Assembly (NCBI GenBank): GCA_034387635.1
Contig: JAOANU010000005.1
Coordinates: forward strand, 992,001-1,056,000
Reading direction: 5' to 3'
DNA: 64,000 bases
From: Rhodosporidiobolus odoratus
Taxonomy: Eukaryota > Basidiomycota > Microbotryomycetes > Sporidiobolales > Sporidiobolaceae
Shown: positions 41,165 through 52,076 of the stretch, piece by piece
Position numbering within the stretch: the first letter of the stretch is position 1
Layout of the letters: each line of letters begins with the position of its first letter
Notes under the pieces: model-generated
The model's input: the letters and a program-made list of their open reading frames with translations, nothing else
Told to the model about the DNA's origin: nothing
Databases searched by the model: none
Translations under genes and position numbers: made by a program

Positions 41165-44100
41165 TTACGCCTTGACCACTGCCGACTTCTGAGCTGGCGG
41201 GTAGCTGCAGAACTGGTCGGCGATGTGCGAAACGGACCAAGTTCCTTCTTGCGAGGTAAAGATCGAGTACTGGGTATCTTGAATACCACTGTTGAGCAGC
41301 AAGACCGCACAGACAAGGTGCGGGTGAGACAAGGAGATCGCGGATTAGCGGTCAATCCCGTCGAGGAGGAAATCGAGATGCAAAAGTCAGGAAGAACGCA
41401 AGAACGCACGTGACCGTATGCGTCTCCAAGACCGTTCTGTCCTTGCTCCTATCCTGCGGTGCCCGCCTCGAGTAGGTGAACGAAAACGGCGGCGTCCCGG
41501 AGAAGGAAAAGACGATTTCGGTCTGTTCGCCTTCTCGGATATCGACCACATACGAGTCGCCGGTTGAGACGCGAGCCGAAGGCAGGGGGTGGATATGTTT
41601 GACGCTGTGTTACGGATGATCAACACTTCAGTCAACGACTTGTGAGGTGCAGATAGAGAGAAAGCGACAGAGAAAGGGCAGAGGTAACGTACATGTCCAC
41701 CTTATTACTCCTACACTGATCCTCCCCATGCCCTACACTGACAACCTTAAACTCTCCCTCCTTAGCCGCCACCCTCTGAAACTTACCCGAAGTCAACGGC
41801 ACCCTATGCTGTTTGTTTTCAAACTCGTACGTGACCGTAAAAGGCGGACTACCCATGACGACAAAGTCGAGGAAGTCTCCGACGCAGTGATTGATCTGGG
41901 GTGAGACGGGTGTGATAGTGGCTATTTCGGCGACGGAGAGAGAGACCGAGGTGCGACCGGTGGATTGGACGCCGATGGATGAACTTGAAGTGGCGGAGGT
42001 TGGGTCGATGATGGTTTCGCAGCCGTGAGCATCCTTGATCCGTCGAAGGGAAACAGAGTAGGGCGAAGCCTTGCTCAGCGCAAAGGGAAGCTCAACCGGC
42101 CATACGTGAGAATCAACCCTCGGCACTATGAACTTCTTCGCGCCGGAACGGCGACTCTCTTCCTGCACTTCGAGCTCGACTTCGAAGGGTGCTGCACCGG
42201 TCAAGGTGAGGATGAGCTCATCCGAGGCACGAGAGGCGAGCTCATCGTTGACGCAGAATCCGCCCTTGGCACCCTGCGAGAAGAAGGCGGTAGGAAGAGA
42301 GTAGACGTCCTGCTCGATGCGGAGCAGGCCATTCTTGCCACCTTGCGGAGCGACAAGACCGGCGGCATCGAGGGACGGGTAGAGAGCGTCACCAGCGCCG
42401 GTGAAGTGGTATGAATGGTGTCCAGGCGAGGCGGTAAAGAGGGTAAGGTCGGCGCGTTTCTGAATCGCCTGCAATGTGTGCTGCTTCTTCTCGCCATGGT
42501 GGGAGCCCTTCGAAAGCGAATAGGTCGCCTTGAACGGTGCCTGCCCAGCGAAGAAGACGGGGACTGAATCGGCAGTGTTGGCGCAGACCCCTGGGCGGAT
42601 TACGCTACCGTTGCGAGCGACCTTGCCGATGTTGTCGCCCAGACGAAGGGTCGGGCGCGGGAGCGCATCGACCGACCATGAGGTCTCAAAGACATCGCCA
42701 GGGCAGAATTGGTCCCTTACGCTGAGAAGGGTGTAGGTGCCGGGCAGAGCGTCACGGATATTGATGTCGACATTGGCCTGCTGAGCCTTGAAGGAGATGG
42801 GAGCAGAAGGCTTGTCGTCACGCGAAGGCGGCTGATACGTGACCGCCCAAGGCTGCAGAAAAGCACGAAAATCAGCAAAGAGCAGCAAGAAGGAACAACA
42901 ACAAGAACGCGGACGTACGCCTTCTCCCGTCAGCCTCACCGGGATCTTAACTGTCTCTCCCTCCCTGACCGTGACCTTCTTGCCCGCTACCCCGGCCCCT
43001 CCAAACCTCGCCGTCGGTTTCGTCCTCTTGACCTCGACCTTGAGGTCCGGTACTTCAAGCGGCCTCGTGCAGCCATGACCGTCCTGAACGGATTCGAGTG
43101 AGAGAGAGAAGTGACCGCCGTTCTTGCGGAGATTAGACGGGATGGGGATGGAAAGAGTGTGACGGGAGGAAGTAATGCCAGTAAGGGTTGTCGGAGCGGA
43201 ACCGACGACTGAATAGGAGATCGTCCAGGGTGCGGTGCCCTGGATGCGGGAAAAGTTGAGATCGCAGCCGAAGAGCAAACTAGGCTAGAGTGGAAACAAC
43301 GCACCTCCAGCTCAACCTCCACCGCAACCTCATCTCCCTCACACTCATGCACCGTCTTCTCCCTCCGACTCCACCTAGCAGTCCCCCTCTCATTAACAAC
43401 CTGTCTCCTCCTGAATTTATCCCCTTCAACCTTAACCTCCTTGTAAAACCGATCCTCAATTGTCAAGAACCTATACTCCCACTCTCCCGGCCCGGGGGGT
43501 TCCAGCCGGACTTCGGACCGGGAGTGCGGGATTCGCTTCGAGTAGGTTTTCGGTTTCGAGTGGTGGTTGGCGGGTCGTGAGGAGGGGGAGGTGAGGCGAG
43601 TGATGCTGTAGTGGACGATGTAGGGAGCGGCACCGGTCAGGTGGAGAGTGGAAAGAAGACCAGTTTCGGAACTGCAGACGTCGGTGAGCGGAGCGAAGGT
43701 TGCGGAGAGAGTCGGAAGGGCTTGGAGGGCGAGGGTGCACTGTAGAGTGAAGAGAAAGGGCGAAAACAGTCAGTCGCATGTCGTCGTGGGCGAGAGAGAG
43801 GAGAGCTCGAGACTCACCGAGTTTGGCACCAGTACAACTCCCTCACACCACCTACTCCCAACCCCGACAACCTCATACGTGCCCTCTTGACTGACCTCGA
43901 TCTCGGCCTTCGCACCCTTAGTCTCAACCTTCCTCGTCCACCCACCTCTGCCTTCAGCAGTCGGCGTGAATCTAACCTCTACCTCGCTCGTCTCACCTGG
44001 TTCCACCCCGCTGAGACGCATCTGCAGCGTCTTCTTCCCACCATGCAAGAGGGAAACGTCCTCCCCTTTCGCGCAGTCACCCACGAATGCGACAGAAGGG

Positions 44101-45721
44101 GGCGTGTGCACCACCACTGAGCGCGAGGCAAGCGTTCCCGGCACGAGAGGCGCCGATCCCGAACTGGAACCGGAGTAGGTGATTTCGTTGCCCACCCCGT
44201 CGGTGACTGCGTCGAGGTAGAACGTTGTCCGACCCGGTCGAGATAGGGTCACATTCAGCGGCACTGGGATCAAGTCTTCCCCACTGCCTTCCACTCCACC
44301 GACGATGCCCTCCAAAGCCTCGTCCTTCTTCAATCCCCTCTCTGCGTCACCCTCCCTCGAGTGGTACCTGACCTTCAACGGTTGCTCCTGGCCGGAAACC
44401 GTCAACCCTAGGGGGAAACTCTGCGATCCTCCTAAAGCTCCTCCCCCTCCGGGCGCAGAAGGCGACAAACAGCGATGTTCCTCGCTCTCTTCTCCTGCAG
44501 CGAGCTTGAAGCCCGCCACAGGGCAACGAAGGATCCTCGTTTGCTCGAAAGCGGCCTTCTCGCCCACTGCGGCTGAGGGAGAACGTTTCCGACGGATGCG
44601 AATGGCGTGACCCTCCGTGTCGAGGATGCTGTCGAGCTGAATGGACCCGATGTCCGAGATGGGAAGGTAGTAGAGAGTCTCGGAGGGAGAAAGGTTGAAA
44701 GGGTCAGAAGGAGATGGGGAGGAAGGGGAGGAATCGGAAGGCAGGCGGTGGCGCAGAGCTTGTTGCTGTTCCTCTCCTGCACCTGGCGAAGACGAAGAAG
44801 GCACGAGTGACCATTCTGAAGCGAGTGCTGCGTCGTCGTCTTCCGCATTCGAGATGGCACGCTGGGCGCCGCCTTTTTGCGAGTGCAGGCGGAGATGGTG
44901 ATGCGGTTTGTGCGAGACGAGGGCGGAGGTGGAGAGAGTGTACTGTTTCGACTTTGGCGGGTCGTCGAAGCTGGTGAGGGTGTAGGTGAGCTTTGACGGG
45001 ACGGTGTTGTTGAAAATCAGGGGAATCAGAGTGGGTTCCGGAGACGAGTGCTTGCGTAGAACCGAAGAGGGGTGACGGCAGTAGATGGTGGAAAGAGGGT
45101 TCAGGAAGGCGGTACTGCAATTGAGACGTGTGAGTTGAAACGCAGACGAGGTGCTCGAGGGAAAGGTATGCACGACACTGCGAGGATGTGAACGGTGTAT
45201 TGCCCTCCGAGGTGAGACTTGTCAGTGCCGTAGACGCTTGCGAGTCTGACACTGCGTTCTGTTGTGCTGAGTGCTCGGGCGAGGAGGGCTTTGAGGAAGC
45301 CAGGGAAAAAGAAGGAGGCGGCAAACTGGAGGAGGGTGAAACGAGGTAAGCGGGCTCCAGGAAGAGCTGAAAGTGGAGGGCAAGAACGCACGGTCCAGTG
45401 TCCGAACAGGACATAGTCGAGAGCTGCGAGTGCGGCTCTCGAGGTCCACCTGGCCTTCCACCCAAAGTCTAGTCGAGGTATCCTCAACCAAGTGAGTGTG
45501 GTCAAGGCGACAGTGTCTATTGCGAGCCACTTTGCGAGGGGTGCGTTGAAGAGAAGGACGTCGTCGTCGAGTCCTATTGGAGGTTGATGCGTGAGTGCAT
45601 CGGATAGTTTGTAGGCGATGAGGAGAGAGAAGAGAGCGAGGGCGTAGAGTCGTTGAGTGGGAGGATCGAGGATCTGAGTGGGTATCCGAGGTGGTGCTGG
45701 TCCAGGTGGTGCTCTTGACAT
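41165..45721 (-). CDS. POM152: Nuclear pore membrane protein POM152
   Basis: Integral nuclear pore protein forming the luminal ring. The cytosolic N-terminus MSRAPPGPAPPRIPTQILDP is followed by hydrophobic segments LYALALFSLLIAYKLSDAL, AKWLAIDTVALTTLTWL and FAASFFFPGFLKALLARAL. TAFLNPLSTIYCR leads into a long luminal part of repeated Ig-like domains. Each repeat has a similar pattern such as APWTISYSVVGSAPTT, APFKATYSLSKG, SPPFTVTYEFENKQH and TPPFSFTYSRRAP, with FSISLES- or DxxGC-type endings. The C-terminus is QYSIFTSQEGTWSVSHIADQ then FCSYPPAQ, matching the typical POM152 end. About 1,350 residues; roughly eight introns. It shares a 140-bp gap with the divergent FYV10 gene. Confidence 0.9.
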
Positions 45722-45861
45722 ACTCTACTAACAGCTCACACGAGAACAAATCAAGACAGACAAGTCTTGGGGATTGATCAGTTTCAATTCAATTCCATCA
45801 TCATGCACTGCACTCGTCTGTTCCTCTTGAAACCATTCAGCGCGAGCCAGTCTAGACAAGC
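45722..45861. promoter_or_regulatory. 140-bp bidirectional promoter, POM152 / FYV10
   Basis: The two start codons are only 140 bases apart and point away from each other, so one small promoter region must serve both. It contains repeated TCAATTCAATTC near 45,783. Confidence 0.6.
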
Positions 45862-47751
45862 ATGAGCACTACACGACTCGTACCTGAACAGGTCCTCTTA
45901 CTCGATCAAGCTGCCCTCAAAGTACGCCTCTCCTCCTCTTCCCCCCCTCTTCCGCCCCCACTCACACCCTCTCTCTTTCCCAGGCTCCCCTCGACACGCT
46001 CAGACGCATTCACAAGACCACTCAAAAGACCTACGACTACAACCTCAACCCTACCTCAACCTTCAGCAAAGACCTCGATAACCTCCTCGCTACAGTCGCT
46101 CTCAACCCCACCCTCGCAAACACCCCACAGGGCAATCACTCCGCGCTCAAATCCATCGATCAAATGCTCACTCGCATGAAGGGACTCAAACGTAAACTCG
46201 GTGACCTTCAGGCTCAGAGCCACAAGGCCGTCGACGTCGCCCAGAAAAGGATCAACCACCTCGCCGCTCTGCCTCAGACGGTTCAAGACCCGGCTTACCC
46301 CGCCTGGGCGAGAAAGAGGCTCTCGCACCAGCTCGTCGACTACATGCTCCGCGCCGACACCCCCTTCAGCCAGACGGCCAAGGTCCTGGCTAGAGAAGAA
46401 GGAATCGAGGACCTGGTCGATGCCGACTTGTGGCAAGACATGACCAAGGTTGAGCGAGGGCTGGCACAGAAGAAGTTGGACGAGGTGCTCAGTTGGGTAG
46501 GAGAAAACAGGACCGCCTTGAAAAAGCTCAAGGTGCGTTGTCAATTCCTTCTCCCGTTTCCTCACTCTCAGCTTCCAACTCGCTGACGCTCTTCCGCAGT
46601 CCCCTCTCGAGTTCACGATTCATCTGCAAGCCTACATCGAGCTCTGTCGCTGCCGGGATTTATTGGGCGCCATGACCTACGCTCGCAAGCATCTCTCGCC
46701 CGCCGCCGTCGCCGAGATGAACGGTGCGGAGGAACCAGATGCCAACCCTTCTAGAGTGAGCAACAAGGAGGAAAAGACGACATCCTGCATGGAGGAGCTG
46801 AGCAGGGCCATGGCTCTCCTGGTCTACCCTCCAGACACGACCTGCGTAGTGTACCAAGTTTGTCCTTTCCTCTTGCCCTCGTTCTGCCTTTAACTAACTC
46901 TTCCCTCGATTTGCAGCAACTCTATTCCCCTCACCGCTGGACGACCCTAACCTCCCTCTTCCGCACCACCTTCCTTACCCTCCACTCTCTCCCCCCCGAC
47001 CCCTTACTCCACATCACCCTCCAAGCCGGCCTAGCCTCTCTCAAAACTCCCATCTGCTGTCCCGTCCCAGCAGGCACCGCCACCGCTCTCCCGTCCGCGT
47101 ACCCGCTCAACAAGCCCCTCAGGACGACCATCACTGCAGATGGGGAGATTGTGTTAAGTTCACCTGCCGGATCTAGTCCCGTCCCGACCCCGACGCCTTC
47201 GCCTTCTCCAGCCGTTCCAGGATCAGGGTCAGGGGACCTTCACGCCCCTCCCATCCATCCCCTCGAAGGTTCCCCCTCCCCCCATTGCCCTCTCTGCTCC
47301 TCCCCCCTCAACCAATTAGCCCCCGAAGTCCCCTACAGTCATCATGTCAACTCGACCATTGTCTGTCCTATCACGGGGAGAGTGGTCGAGGGGGAGGGGG
47401 AGGGAGGGGAGTTGGTTGCTTTGGTTAGTAGGACGGGTGGTGGGGAGGGGAGGGTTTATTCCAAGGAGGTGCGTTTTCGGATGATTGAGTTTTTTTTTTC
47501 GGCCTGGATTGGTTCTCTCCGCTTTCGGCCGAATTCGAACCGTGGCTGTTCTTTACTGACGTGGCATGCACAGGGTCTGCTGCTCCGAGCGAGTCAACAC
47601 CCGGAAGGCAAACTCGTCGACCCCGCCACCGGGGAGGTGTTCGAGTGGGATGAGATGAAGAGGGTGCGTGTCCCGTCTTTTGTCCACCTTCAGATGTCAA
47701 TCCGCTGAAACCCCCTCCCTTCTGTACTGCGCGCAGGTCTTCATTTCCTAG
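45862..47751 (+). CDS. FYV10: GID/CTLH E3 ligase subunit FYV10 (GID9, MAEA)
   Basis: RING-like subunit of the GID/CTLH ubiquitin ligase, which in yeast degrades gluconeogenic enzymes on glucose. MSTTRLVPEQVLLLDQAALK begins it, then a coiled-coil-like region with YDYNLNPTSTFSKDLDNLL. The LisH-type segment is YPAWARKRLSHQLVDYMLRA. The CTLH segment is SPLEFTIHLQAYIELCRCRD, and a CRA region follows (LGAMTYARKHLSP, SRAMALLVYPPDT). The C-terminal degenerate RING has HCPLCSSPLNQLAPEVPYSH, HVNSTIVCPITGRVV and DPATGEVFEWDEMKR. A Ser/Pro-rich insert (SSPVPTPTPSPSPAVPGSGS) lies before the RING. The last exon encodes only VFIS (tag at 47749-47751). Confidence 0.85.
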
Positions 47752-48022
47752 TGACGGCCCCATGGCCTGTTCAGTCCCCTTCTGCATTCGTTTTCTTCTG
47801 CCATTGTTGTTGCCGTTCTCTTCCCAGTTCCGACGGTGCTTACTAGTGCTGGCTCCCACGTCAATGTTGTCGTTCTCTTCTCCTCGGTCCCTCTCAAGGT
47901 ATTGTCGAGAGTCACTTCAGACAGCATCCTGCTTTTTCAGACTTTCTCTTCTATTGAGTTAAGGCTTGGGCTCATATGTACGGCTTTCCACGACTATCAA
48001 GGCCCCCTCCCGATTTGTTCAA
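47752..48022. other. Convergent gap, FYV10 and YjbQ 3' regions
   Basis: 271 bp, pyrimidine-rich on the plus strand. Nothing coding is supported. Confidence 0.4.
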
Positions 48023-48964
48023 CTAGATGACGGTGGCGACGACTTTTCGAGTGTGGGGGTATTTGCGGAACCTGCGCTCGGGGTAAGAAAAGATGCCCAG
48101 GTCAGGCCTTGGGGGACGGACAACACCGATGGGAGGAAAGGGAACGGACTCGGTGAGGTAAATACCTGTAGGGAAGCGAAGGAGCTATGCGTCAATGCAA
48201 GTTCGTCGAGGCCCTCATTCGGGGCGAACTGACACAGCGCGGCCAAACAGAGAAAGAAAGAAAAGGGCGCTTCTGAGAATGAATGAACGCACCTTGCCAA
48301 GTCCCCAAAGCCAACCTCCCATCCGTGATCGGGACCTGTACGTTGACCCCAATGATGGAACTTTTGGTGTGACTGACACTGTCATCGGGACCTTCGTCGA
48401 CGTGTTCCCACGGGAGAGATTCGGGAACCACGCTGTCTAGGGCCATGTCCATGTCGGTGCGGACGTCGGGATCGCACTGCTAATCGTAACGGAGGGTTGA
48501 GACGGGAAGAGGAGGTCAGAGGGTGGAAGCGGAAGGAAAGTTGGAGAAAGGGAGAAATAACGGAACCAGACGCACGTTCTCGTTGAGGGAGAGACCAGCC
48601 GAGGTATGCTGAAGGAAGAGGAAGAGCATGCCGATCTACACCGGAGACCCAGATCATCAGTATCTCTCCCGTAGGTACAGTACCGCAAGGAGACACAGCT
48701 GAGAAGAAGAAAGAAAAGAACCCGCACCTTTACGTTTTTGAGCGAGTCTCCCAGGGCCTTGACAATCTCATCTGTGATGAGGTGGCAACTATAACACTTG
48801 TTTGTTCAGTGATTCACTCGGGGTGGGGGTAGCATGAGGCACGCGGTTTCACGAGAGAAAGGAAAAGGAAGAACAAGGTTGATCAAGGGAAGGACGGTAA
48901 CGGGGCGGACTGACCCTTTTGCCCTGGTCTTCAGCTTGATGGTGGTTTGGAACCGGTCTGACAT
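48023..48964 (-). CDS. YjbQ/UPF0047 family protein
   Basis: Small conserved protein of the YjbQ (UPF0047) family. Bacterial members have weak thiamine-phosphate synthase activity, and the role in fungi is unknown. Six exons (48915-48964, 48728-48788, 48576-48635, 48293-48476, 48150-48165, 48023-48071) sum to 420 nt, giving 139 residues, exactly the family length. Motifs are FQTTIKLKTRAKGCHLITDE, GMLFLFLQHTSAGLSLNEN, CDPDVRTDMDMALDSVVPE, WEHVDEGPDDSVSHTKSSII, GRLALGTWQGIYLTEFRKYP and HTRKVVATVI. The conserved HTSA, NENxDPDV and EGPDD elements are all present. The fifth exon is only 16 nt, and its downstream donor is the weak GTCCGT. Confidence 0.85.
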
Positions 48965-49216
48965 ATTTATAACGTCACTTGTCTGCGTACAGCGGGGAAC
49001 GAGTAAAAGGCCGGATCGAGCGACGGCGATGAAGTGGGCAGAGGAGAGATGGCCGGCAAGTGTAAGACTTGAGGAGCGGCTAGTGAGTAGGGCTACAGTA
49101 GCTGTGTGAGGCTATAGGCAGCTGTATCAGGTATGGATAAAGAGGAGAAACGATTCAGTCTTTGACTTTCATCAAGTTGGTCTCTCTTTGCCTTCCCGTC
49201 TTTCGCCTCGTCTGCT
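48965..49216. promoter_or_regulatory. 252-bp divergent promoter, YjbQ / ATP synthase e
   Basis: Divergent start codons 252 bp apart. No specific element was recognised. Confidence 0.45.
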
Positions 49217-50067
49217 ATGGTTTCCCCTGCCGTAAACGTAAGCTATACCATCGCAATCGTCTCGACAAGCCTGTACCACCGAGCACTCGCCGAGACGCGT
49301 GGTCGACTTCGCCCACCTGTTTCGAAGTAACTCGATGTACGGTGCAACCACGCTCGCGAAGGGACAAGGCGGCGCCGGCACGAGGCGATACGAAGGCAGA
49401 AACCCTCACGGGGTAGTATGAAGGTACTGGCTGTGATCACGGGTGACCGGAAGAATTCACCATTCCGGCGGGCAGAGCAGGACGAGGGGGAGAACCAGTG
49501 CGCGCATCCCTCTGATCCACAACCTTGCTAACCTCTCTTCTCTCTCACTGTGCCCTTCCTCCCCTTCCTACCCGGTGGTGTATCCCTCCGCCTTTTCTCC
49601 CCCGCGGCCTTTTTCTCTCGTGTCTCCCTTCTCTTCCGCCACCTCAAAACACAGGTCGTCCGCTACACGGCCCTCTTCTCCGGCCTCGTCTACGGTGTCG
49701 TCCACCGTCAAACCCTGCAGACTCAGTTTGACAAGCACGCGGCCGAGAAGGAGATTCAGCTGAGGCAGCACTGGCTGGAGGAGGCTAAGAAGGCTTGGGG
49801 TCAGAAGCAGAAGAATGACAACTCCCGTGCGTTGCCGCTTTTTGCTCTTCCTGTTTTCCTGCCGTTACTTGCCGCGGCGCAGGGCTGACTTCGTTTCATT
49901 CGTTTCATTTCGCAATCGCTGTCTTTCCTTTCCCTCTTGACCTCGATCAAACATCTGGCTCCACGTCTCCTACATTCCCCTCCTCACTCCACCCTACACC
50001 AGTCGTCACCGACCCCGACGCACCCGGTTTCGACCTCGAAGCGTTGATCAAGGCTCACGAGAAGTAA
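49217..50067 (+). CDS. Mitochondrial ATP synthase subunit e (TIM11/ATP21)
   Basis: Small inner-membrane protein that dimerises F1Fo-ATP synthase and helps shape cristae. Exon 1 (49217-49237) has just seven codons, MVSPAVN. It is followed by a 417-nt intron, then exon 2 (49655-49826) VVRYTALFSGLVYGVVHRQT and a charged helix (LQTQFDKHAAEKEIQLRQHW). Exon 3 (50003-50067) encodes VTDPDAPGFDLEALIKAHEK. The sum is 258 nt, 85 residues, normal for subunit e. The single membrane span carries the GxxxG dimer motif (GLVYG). The seven-codon first exon is chosen because it gives the typical SPxVNVVRY start in phase and has a GTAAGC donor. Confidence 0.88.
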
Positions 50068-50849
50068 AAGAGAGCAAAGCGGAACGGAAACGGGCATCAG
50101 ACTGAGCACGGGCGGAAATCCGGGTGAGCAAGGGAGGGAGGGAGGCAAGGAGAGCGGGAGACTGTACGATGACTCACGCTGCAAGCGCGCCAACGGGGTT
50201 GGCCAGACTTGGGTCGTGCGGATAAGAGTCGACACGCCAGATGGCTTTGCAGTCTGTACTTCACCCCTTCTCGGTGCCTTCTCGCCTTGTCGCGCTCTCT
50301 TGTATCTCTTTCAGGGTTGTTGACACGGACTAAGTCAGCGCTTTGACGACCCGCTTCACCTCCGCCTCACATACAAGAGTCCTCGCAGGGTACTGGGACT
50401 TCCGTCATCGCGTCCCTCACGCTCGCGAGGAATGTATCAAGAGACGCACCTCAGCGCGCAATTTTACACAAAACACACGCCACCAGCTACCACACGCACG
50501 CCGCGTCTCCAGGCGGAAATCTACACTTCTTCAGATCACGAAACGAAAAGAAGGACGACGAAACAAAAAAAGGGAAAGAGCTCGGAATAGTTTCGAAGGC
50601 AAGGGAAGGGGGAAAGAGGACGACAAGAAAAGAAGGCGAGATCCTGCGAAAACGAGAAAGAAGGGCATAAAGGTACGAAAGAGAAGTGGCAGGCGAAAGA
50701 GGGTACAGACCGAAAGACAGAGGAGGAATGAACAACGAGAGACTGGGGGGAGAAACAATAAGAAAGAGAGGAGGAAGGGCAGGCGAGAAGGGGAGGTCAA
50801 GGGAAAAGCTACTCAGTGAAGAGCACCTCCCGACTCGATCAGAAATACC
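50068..50849. other. Convergent gap with purine-rich tract
   Basis: 782 bp between converging genes. From about 50,520 to 50,815 the plus strand is dominated by A and G (GAAAGAGG-type runs). The 158-codon plus-strand frame across it translates to an almost pure Lys/Arg/Glu chain and is considered spurious. On the minus strand this would be a CU-rich 3' UTR of the bHLH gene. Confidence 0.5.
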
Positions 50850-52076
50850 TTAGAACCCCAATCCTTCGAGCGGAGTGGAAAACATTCCGCCCATGCCAGC
50901 CCACTCAGCGCGCGACGGTGCGTACTGCTGTTGTGGCTGCGTCTGCGTCTGGTGCTGGTGGTGCTGATGATACTGAGACTGAGCCTGCTGTTGCATTTGG
51001 GCGTACAGCATCTGCGGGTTCATGAATGCCGCCGTTGATGAGTTGTACCCTGCCGGTCCGGAGAGGGCGGAGGAGGAGCAAGGCGCCGGGGCCATCTGCG
51101 TCACACCGAACATGCCAGCGAGTGAAGCGGCGTGAGCTTGCACCAACGCGGCCGAGGAGGAGGCGAGCATCGCGGCGTAAGGGTTGGAAGCGGTGGGCTG
51201 GGTAGAAGGCATGGAGGGCGGCAAGGAGGACGGGAAGAAAGCGGGAAGCTGCGAAGCGATAGGCGCTTCGATAGCGGGCGAAGATGCCGTGAGGGGCGGG
51301 GCGGAGAAGAGGGGCGGGTAGGCGAGCTGGGGAGAACCGCCAGTGACGGAAGGCGATTCGAAGAAGGCAGGCGACACCGGCGCGGAGGCGATGCTGGCGT
51401 TGCTCGGACTGGCATGAGTGTAAGAGGCGGGGGCGGACAGCTCGGGGCCGGACGGGGAGGTGGCTGCAAGACTGGCGCCTTCCGGCGATTCGACCTTGGC
51501 GGCCACGGGCGACGTCGACTCGATCGAGGCTGTGGAGGCCGAAGCTGAGAGCGTGGCATGCTGCTGCTTCTTCGTCTTGCGGAGGGTCGCCTGGGTGGCC
51601 CGCTTCGGCTGAGGAAGAGGCTCAGGAGGAGGAAGCGCTGGTATGCCCAACCTCGCCCTGAGCTGGTCCACTTCAAGACGCAGCTCGTTGTTCTCTTGCA
51701 CGAGAGCACGCTCGCGGACTTGAGAGTCGTAGACGAAATCGAGAGCCTTTGTAACGACGACCGCCTTGGAGGGGCGTTTGATCGAAGCTAGCGCCGGCAA
51801 CGCTCCGGCGAGGTTCATGAAGCGAGTGTTGAGGCTGTCGCGGCGGGCGCGCTCGGTAGCATTGTGGATGTCGCGCTTGTCGGCGTTGTGGGGCCCTTTG
51901 CGATTGTTGGTCTTCTTCGACTTCGTCGGTGCAGAAGGCGTCTGTTCTTCATCGTCTTCTGCCTCGTGGTCCTGGAGACCCATACCATCATCGTCGAGAG
52001 CGAAGGGGTCGTCGAATTCGGCAGACCCCGCAGAGTGCGGCGAGAAGCCGTAGGGGAGCTCCTGAGCGGCCGTCAT
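50850..52076 (-). CDS. Basic helix-loop-helix transcription factor
   Basis: Nuclear DNA-binding protein. MTAAQELPYGFSPHSAGSAE and an acidic stretch (DHEAEDDEEQ) lead to a basic NLS-like run TKSKKTNNRKGPHNADKRD. Then comes the bHLH: IHNATERARRDSLNTRFMNL (helix 1, with the His-Glu-Arg contacts of E-box CACGTG binders), a loop GALPALASIKRPSKAVVV and helix 2 TKALDFVYDSQVRERAL. A leucine-zipper-like segment follows (VQENNELRLEVDQLRARLG). The C-terminal 230 residues are Ser/Pro/Ala-rich with Gln/His repeats (QQQAQSQYHQHHQHQTQTQP) and look like an activation region. No introns are seen. The frame remains open upstream of the ATG to 52298 without similarity. Confidence 0.85.
   Translation of the reverse strand: MTAAQELPYGFSPHSAGSAEFDDPFALDDDGMGLQDHEAEDDEEQTPSAPTKSKKTNNRKGPHNADKRDIHNATERARRDSLNTRFMNLAGALPALASIKRPSKAVVVTKALDFVYDSQVRERALVQENNELRLEVDQLRARLGIPALPPPEPLPQPKRATQATLRKTKKQQHATLSASASTASIESTSPVAAKVESPEGASLAATSPSGPELSAPASYTHASPSNASIASAPVSPAFFESPSVTGGSPQLAYPPLFSAPPLTASSPAIEAPIASQLPAFFPSSLPPSMPSTQPTASNPYAAMLASSSAALVQAHAASLAGMFGVTQMAPAPCSSSALSGPAGYNSSTAAFMNPQMLYAQMQQQAQSQYHQHHQHQTQTQPQQQYAPSRAEWAGMGGMFSTPLEGLGF

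Noticed and set aside
47525..47545. tRNA-like T-loop (GGTTCGAATT on the minus strand)
   Set aside because: Flanking bases do not pair as a T stem, no acceptor or D arm is visible, and it lies inside an intron of FYV10.
50343..50819. 158-codon plus-strand frame, extremely rich in Lys and Arg
   Set aside because: Composition simply reflects the purine-rich strand; no domain, no splice context, and it lies in a convergent 3' region.
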